This document shows, piece by piece, positions 6,827-10,252 of a stretch of DNA of 10,252 bases. The notes under the pieces were generated by a model, which had not been told where the DNA came from, did not search any database, and saw only the letters and a list, made by a program, of their open reading frames with translations. The position numbers were made by a program, and so were the translations under genes. The DNA comes from JBLHUT01 sp047629975. Lineage in GTDB: Bacteria > Pseudomonadota > Alphaproteobacteria > Rhodobacterales > Rhodobacteraceae. Each line of letters starts with the position of its first letter. The stretch's first letter is position 1. The DNA lies in contig JBLHUT010000120.1 in assembly GCA_047629975.1 (NCBI GenBank), positions 1-10,252 on the forward strand, written 5' to 3'.

Positions 6827-7843
6827 ATGAACGGTCTGGGTGGATTGAACAAATCCGACAACGGTGTGGTGATCGGTCTGGTGCAGCTCAAGCTGCCTTT
6901 GGTTGTGACCCCTGATGATCTGGCGGCGCAAACCGTGCGGATCGTCGAGATGGTCGCCAAGGCGCGGCGCAACATGGGCACGATGGATATTGTGGTGTTT
7001 CCCGAATATGCGCTGCACGGGCTGTCGATGGATATCAACCCCGCGATCCTGTGTTCGATGGACGGCCCCGAGGTGGCGGCCTTCAAGCAGGCGTGCATCG
7101 ACAACCGCATCTGGGGCTGCTTCTCGATCATGGAGGCAAATCCGGACGGGATGCCGTGGAACACCGGATTGATCATCGACGATCAGGGCGAAGTAAAGCT
7201 CTACTACCGCAAGATGCACCCGTGGGTGCCGGTCGAGCCATGGGAGCCAGGCGATGGCGGTATTCCGGTGATCGACGGGCCGAACGGCTGCAAACTGAGC
7301 CTGATTATCTGCCACGACGGCATGTTTCCCGAAATGGCCCGCGAGGCGGCTTACAAAGGGGCCGAGATCCTGTTGCGCACCGCCGGCTACACTGCGCCGA
7401 TCCGCGACAGCTGGTCCTTTACCAACCAGTCGAACGCCTTTTGCAACCTGATGGTTACGGCCAATGTGTGCATGTGCGGCAGCGACGGCACCTTTGACAG
7501 CATGGGCGAGGGGATGATCTGTAACTTCGATGGCAGTATCATCGCGCATGGCACATCTGGCCGCGTGGACGAAATTATCACCGCCGAGGTGCGCCCTGAT
7601 CTGGTGCGCGAGGCGCGTATAAACTGGGGGGTCGAAAACAATATCTACCAGTTCGGTCATCGCGGTTATGTGGCTGTCAAAGGCGGCGCGCAGGATTGCC
7701 CCTACACCTACATGACCGACCTTGCGGCTGGCCGCTACCGTCTGCCGTGGGAGGATGATGTCAAGGTAACCGACGGCACCGGCTGCGGGTTCGATGCGCC
7801 GACACGGGTTTTTGGCGGCCCCGCACGGGAGGCGGCGGAATGA
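6827..7843 (+). CDS. amiF: Formamidase (AmiF type, nitrilase superfamily)
   Basis: The product is 338 residues, very close to the 334 of Helicobacter pylori AmiF, which hydrolyses formamide to formate and ammonia in the cytoplasm. The nitrilase triad is present: Glu60 in FPEY, Lys129 in YYRKMHPW and Cys162 in IICHDGM. As I recall AmiF, its residues are E60, K133 and C166, so the lysine and cysteine are shifted by four. Pocket residues described for AmiF also align with that shift: Trp133, Glu137 and Tyr188 (in RTAGYT). The C-terminal blocks NNIYQFGHRGYVAVKGG and DLAAGRYRLPWED are typical of the amidase/formamidase branch and are absent from most other nitrilases. It sits between the permeases and a biuret hydrolase, so its real substrate may be a small amide formed in that pathway. 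Formamide itself is the family-level prediction. Related aliphatic amidase AmiE is the main alternative. Confidence 0.88.
   Translation: MNGLGGLNKSDNGVVIGLVQLKLPLVVTPDDLAAQTVRIVEMVAKARRNMGTMDIVVFPEYALHGLSMDINPAILCSMDGPEVAAFKQACIDNRIWGCFSIMEANPDGMPWNTGLIIDDQGEVKLYYRKMHPWVPVEPWEPGDGGIPVIDGPNGCKLSLIICHDGMFPEMAREAAYKGAEILLRTAGYTAPIRDSWSFTNQSNAFCNLMVTANVCMCGSDGTFDSMGEGMICNFDGSIIAHGTSGRVDEIITAEVRPDLVREARINWGVENNIYQFGHRGYVAVKGGAQDCPYTYMTDLAAGRYRLPWEDDVKVTDGTGCGFDAPTRVFGGPAREAAE
7827..7832 (+). promoter_or_regulatory. Ribosome-binding site of the biuret hydrolase gene
   Basis: GGGAGG lies inside the 3' end of the formamidase gene, seven bases before the ATG at 7840. That ATG overlaps the formamidase stop (ATGA). 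The site supports the chosen start. Confidence 0.7.
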
Positions 7844-8535
7844 GCGGCCCCGCCTTGCCCGTCACGATTGATGCCGATCCTTACAACTGGCCCTATAACG
7901 GCGATTTGCGCCCCGAAAATACGGCGCTTGTCATCATCGACATGCAGACTGATTTTTGCGGTGTGGGGGGGTATGTCGACAAGATGGGGTATGATCTATC
8001 GATGACCCGCGCGCCGATTGAGCCGATCAAGTCGGTGCTCGCGGCGATGCGCGCCAAGGGATACCACATCATCCACACCCGCGAAGGGCACCGGCCCGAT
8101 CTGTCGGATTTACCTGCCAACAAACGCTGGCGCTCGCGTCGGATCGGGGCGGGGATCGGGGATGCCGGCCCGTGCGGGCGGATCCTTGTGCGCGGCGAGC
8201 CGGGCTGGGATATCATCGACGCGTTGTACCCCGAGGCCGGAGAGATCATCATCGACAAGCCGGGAAAGGGGTCGTTTTGTGCCACCGATCTTGAACTGAT
8301 CCTGCGCACGCGGGGCATCGAGAACCTTGTGCTGACGGGGATCACAACGGATGTCTGCGTGTCGACCACGATGCGCGAGGCCAACGACCGCGGGTTTGAG
8401 TGTGTCGTGCTGGAGGATTGCTGCGGCGCGACCGATCGGGGCAATCACGACGCAGCCCTCAACATGGTCAAGATGCAAGGCGGCGTGTTCGGCGCGGTCA
8501 GCAACAGCGTCACGTTTGTGGATCAACTGCCGTGA
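7840..8535 (+). CDS. biuH: Biuret amidohydrolase (BiuH-like cysteine hydrolase, isochorismatase fold)
   Basis: The product is 231 residues of the cysteine hydrolase (isochorismatase-like) superfamily. The triad is Asp34 (VIIDMQTDF), Lys140 (IIDKPGKGSF) and Cys173 (TTDVCVSTT), with the usual cis-peptide region before the cysteine (TGITTDVC). As I recall the Rhizobium leguminosarum biuret hydrolase, its catalytic residues are D36, K142 and C175 and it uses Q215 in substrate binding. All four match here with a constant shift of two (Q213 in KMQGG). The N-terminal DADPYNWPYNG and the segment REGHRPDLSDLPANKRWRS (81-99) are also features I associate with that enzyme rather than with generic members such as nicotinamidase or RutB. 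The reaction would be biuret plus water to allophanate plus ammonia. Allophanate would then need an allophanate hydrolase, which is not in this window. The start overlaps the formamidase stop. Confidence 0.85.
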   Translation: MSGPALPVTIDADPYNWPYNGDLRPENTALVIIDMQTDFCGVGGYVDKMGYDLSMTRAPIEPIKSVLAAMRAKGYHIIHTREGHRPDLSDLPANKRWRSRRIGAGIGDAGPCGRILVRGEPGWDIIDALYPEAGEIIIDKPGKGSFCATDLELILRTRGIENLVLTGITTDVCVSTTMREANDRGFECVVLEDCCGATDRGNHDAALNMVKMQGGVFGAVSNSVTFVDQLP

Positions 8536-10079
8536 GCCTGAAACCGGCCCTGAGCGCGGGCGCAATCAGCGTGGAAACTATTGGAATGACGATGCGGTTC
8601 GGCGGCTTTACCGCGCTCGATGATGTGTCGATCGCGATTGCCCCGGGCAGTTTTCATGCGCTTTTGGGTGAAAACGGGGCGGGTAAATCCACTTTGGTGA
8701 AATGTATGATGGGCTTTTATCATGCAACCGCCGGAGAGATGCTGGTGGCGGGTCGCGAGGCGGTTGTGCCCGACCCCAAGGCCGCTCATGCGCTGGGCCT
8801 CGGGATGGTTTATCAGCACTTCACTCTGGTGCCGTCTTTGACGGTGGCCGAAAACCTTGTGATCAGCCGCGATGACGCCCCACGCATTATCGACTGGCGC
8901 AAGGAACGCGCGGATCTTGAGGCATTCATGGCGCGGATGCCTTTCAAGGTCCCGCTGGAGCAGCCCGTGCGTGCGTTGTCTGCTGGTGAGAAACAAAAAC
9001 TGGAGATCCTCAAGCAGCTCTATCTTGGGCGCCGGTTTTTGATCCTTGACGAGCCGACCTCGGTTCTGACCCCCGACGAGGCCGACGAGGTGCTGGGCCA
9101 TGTGCGCGATTTGTGTGCGGCGGGCGAGATCTCGGTGTTGATGATCACCCATAAATTCCGCGAGGTCACGGCCTATGCCGATGCGGTGTCGGTGCTGCGG
9201 CGTGGCAAGCTGGTGGGGCAGGGGAAGGTGACCGACATGACGCCGGCGGATATGGCGGGCATGATGATGGGCGACAACGCGCTTGCGCCGTCTGCGGCGC
9301 GCAGTGGTACAGTGGGGGCGACGGTGCTCAGCCTGCACGGGGCGCGTGCGCGGGACCGCTCCGGCCTCAAGGAAATTTCGGTCGAGGCCCTGCATGTGCG
9401 CGCCGGAGAGATCGTGGGAATTGCCGGAATTTCGGGCAACGGGCAGATGGAGCTCATGGAAATCCTGACCGGACAGCGCCTGCTTGAGGCCGGACAGATG
9501 CAGGTCAAGGGCAAACGTTTCACCGCGACACGGAGCGAGGCGCGCGCAAATGCCGTGCGCTATCTGCCCGAAGAACCGCTGCACAATGCCTGTGCTGCCG
9601 GAATGAGCGTGACCGAGAATATCGGGTTTCGCACCTTTGATCTGCGGGATGGCGCGCCCGACAGCTGCGGGCGCACGCGGTTCTGGCTTTCGGGGCGGAA
9701 AATGCGGCGCGATGCCGCCGAACTGGTCCGCGCGTTCAAGGTCAAGACGGTCTCGCTTGATGCGCCGATTGCGGCGTTGTCGGGGGGGAATGTGCAGCGC
9801 GCGGTACTGGCGCGTGAATTGTCGGGGGCTGTCGATGTGCTGATTATCTCGAACCCCTGTTTCGGGCTTGATTTCTCGGCGGTGGCCGAGATCAGGGCCC
9901 GCATCATGGCGGCGCGCAACCGCGGCGCAGGGGTGTTGCTGATGTCAGAGGATATTGACGAGATAATGGAGCTTGCCGACCGCGTGCTTGTGATGTCCGA
10001 AGGGCGCATCGCCTATGAGGCAGAGATAGCCGAGGCCGACATCGCCATCATCGGTCATCATATGGGAGGGCACGCCTGA
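8532..10079 (+). CDS. BMP-type ABC transporter ATPase with two nucleotide-binding domains
   Basis: The product is 515 residues, the usual length for fused double ATPases of nucleoside/sugar importers. Domain 1 has Walker A GENGAGKST (46-54), Q-loop Gln95, signature LSAGEKQ (149-155), Walker B ILDEP (171-175, Glu174) and H-loop His207. Domain 2 (from about 265) has a degenerate Walker A without the lysine (GISGNGQME), a good signature LSGGNVQ (416-422), and a Walker B ending ISNPCFGLD in which the catalytic glutamate is replaced by asparagine. So one ATP site is competent and one is degenerate, which is usual in this subfamily. I chose the GTG at 8532 because it overlaps the biuret hydrolase stop (GTGA). 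The frame extends upstream to 8400 but only as a shadow within that gene. The ribosome-binding site is weak, suggesting coupled translation. Unusually, two enzyme genes separate it from its permease partners. Confidence 0.92.
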   Translation: MSLKPALSAGAISVETIGMTMRFGGFTALDDVSIAIAPGSFHALLGENGAGKSTLVKCMMGFYHATAGEMLVAGREAVVPDPKAAHALGLGMVYQHFTLVPSLTVAENLVISRDDAPRIIDWRKERADLEAFMARMPFKVPLEQPVRALSAGEKQKLEILKQLYLGRRFLILDEPTSVLTPDEADEVLGHVRDLCAAGEISVLMITHKFREVTAYADAVSVLRRGKLVGQGKVTDMTPADMAGMMMGDNALAPSAARSGTVGATVLSLHGARARDRSGLKEISVEALHVRAGEIVGIAGISGNGQMELMEILTGQRLLEAGQMQVKGKRFTATRSEARANAVRYLPEEPLHNACAAGMSVTENIGFRTFDLRDGAPDSCGRTRFWLSGRKMRRDAAELVRAFKVKTVSLDAPIAALSGGNVQRAVLARELSGAVDVLIISNPCFGLDFSAVAEIRARIMAARNRGAGVLLMSEDIDEIMELADRVLVMSEGRIAYEAEIAEADIAIIGHHMGGHA

Positions 10080-10252
10080 TGGCGCGGATAACAGCGGCAC
10101 AACCGTTTGCGTTCGACTTCGATCCGGCCAGCACGGCGGTGATCGTGATCGACATGCAGCGTGATTTTATCGAAGAGGGCGGGTTTGGCGCGGCTCTTGG
10201 CAATGACGTCTCCCGACTGGAGGCAATTGTGCCGACGGTCGCGGCTCTTCTT
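10079..10252 (+). CDS. Second isochorismatase-fold cysteine hydrolase, N-terminal 58 residues, cut by window end
   Basis: The ATG overlaps the ATPase stop by one base (TGATG). The 58 visible residues include FDPASTAVIVIDMQRDF (14-30), whose Asp25 is the first member of the cysteine hydrolase triad, followed by EEGGFGAALGNDVSRL (32-47). The frame is open to the window edge; the Lys and Cys of the triad are beyond it. The fold is clear, the substrate is not. It is clearly different from the upstream BiuH-like protein: it lacks the DADPYNWPYNG lead and has DMQRDF rather than DMQTDF. In this context a triuret hydrolase (TrtA type, triuret to carboxybiuret) is an attractive candidate. Ureidoacrylate amidohydrolase (RutB type) or a second biuret hydrolase are alternatives. 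Confidence 0.85.
   Translation, partial: MARITAAQPFAFDFDPASTAVIVIDMQRDFIEEGGFGAALGNDVSRLEAIVPTVAALL

Noticed and set aside
8523..9584. Minus-strand open frame of 353 codons opposite the ATPase gene
   Set aside because: The composition is His/Arg/Gln-rich and shadow-like, and the plus strand encodes an unmistakable ABC ATPase with all motifs.
9551..9860. Degraded second ATPase domain as evidence of a decaying gene
   Set aside because: Loss of the Walker A lysine and of the catalytic glutamate in the second domain is usual in the double ATPases of this importer class. The signature motif and frame are intact.
1..10252. Mobile element, CRISPR, tRNA, rRNA or riboswitch
   Set aside because: I saw no transposase or integrase motifs, no regularly spaced direct repeats, no cloverleaf sequence and no known aptamer core. 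Gene-free stretches are all under 160 bases.

Overview
The window looks like chromosomal or megaplasmid DNA from a GC-rich alphaproteobacterium. A Rhodobacterales/Roseobacter-type host is my best guess. This rests on the protein flavour, GC-rich third codon positions and many ATGA/GTGA stop-start overlaps, not on any marker gene. There are no rRNA, tRNA, CRISPR or transposase sequences.

Left part (1-1158, + strand): the end of one polyamine-type ABC importer operon, with two overlapping inner-membrane permease genes of the PotB/PotC kind, the first cut by the window edge. Next come a possible 27-codon small ORF and an unrecognised Trp-rich cytosolic protein (1255-1998). That protein ends tail-to-tail, with a 17-base overlap, against a minus-strand metallo-beta-lactamase-fold hydrolase gene (1982-2767).

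Middle (2805-3624): a minus-strand LysR-type regulator gene that is broken. Its helix-turn-helix half and its ligand-binding half are both recognisable but lie in different frames, with about 70-75 codons missing between them. A 155-base divergent intergenic region separates it from the next operon.

Right part (3625-10252, + strand): one tightly packed operon encoding a complete BMP-type ABC importer and at least three C-N hydrolases. The order is Tat-exported solute-binding protein, permease, permease, formamidase (AmiF type), biuret hydrolase (BiuH type), duplicated-domain ATPase, and a second isochorismatase-fold hydrolase cut by the window end. The biuret hydrolase has the family's Asp/Lys/Cys triad, and my recollection of the characterised Rhizobium BiuH puts its catalytic residues at a constant offset of two. 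The formamidase keeps the Glu/Lys/Cys triad and the substrate-pocket Trp, Glu and Tyr of Helicobacter AmiF.

Taken together, the operon reads as a nitrogen-scavenging module. A ureide-like compound (biuret, triuret or a relative) would be imported by a transporter class normally assigned to nucleosides, and cytoplasmic amidohydrolases would release ammonia from it. The divergent LysR gene recalls the AtzR arrangement of cyanuric-acid catabolism, but here the regulator appears to have been lost. The transporter's true substrate, the second hydrolase's identity and the place of the formamidase are inferences.
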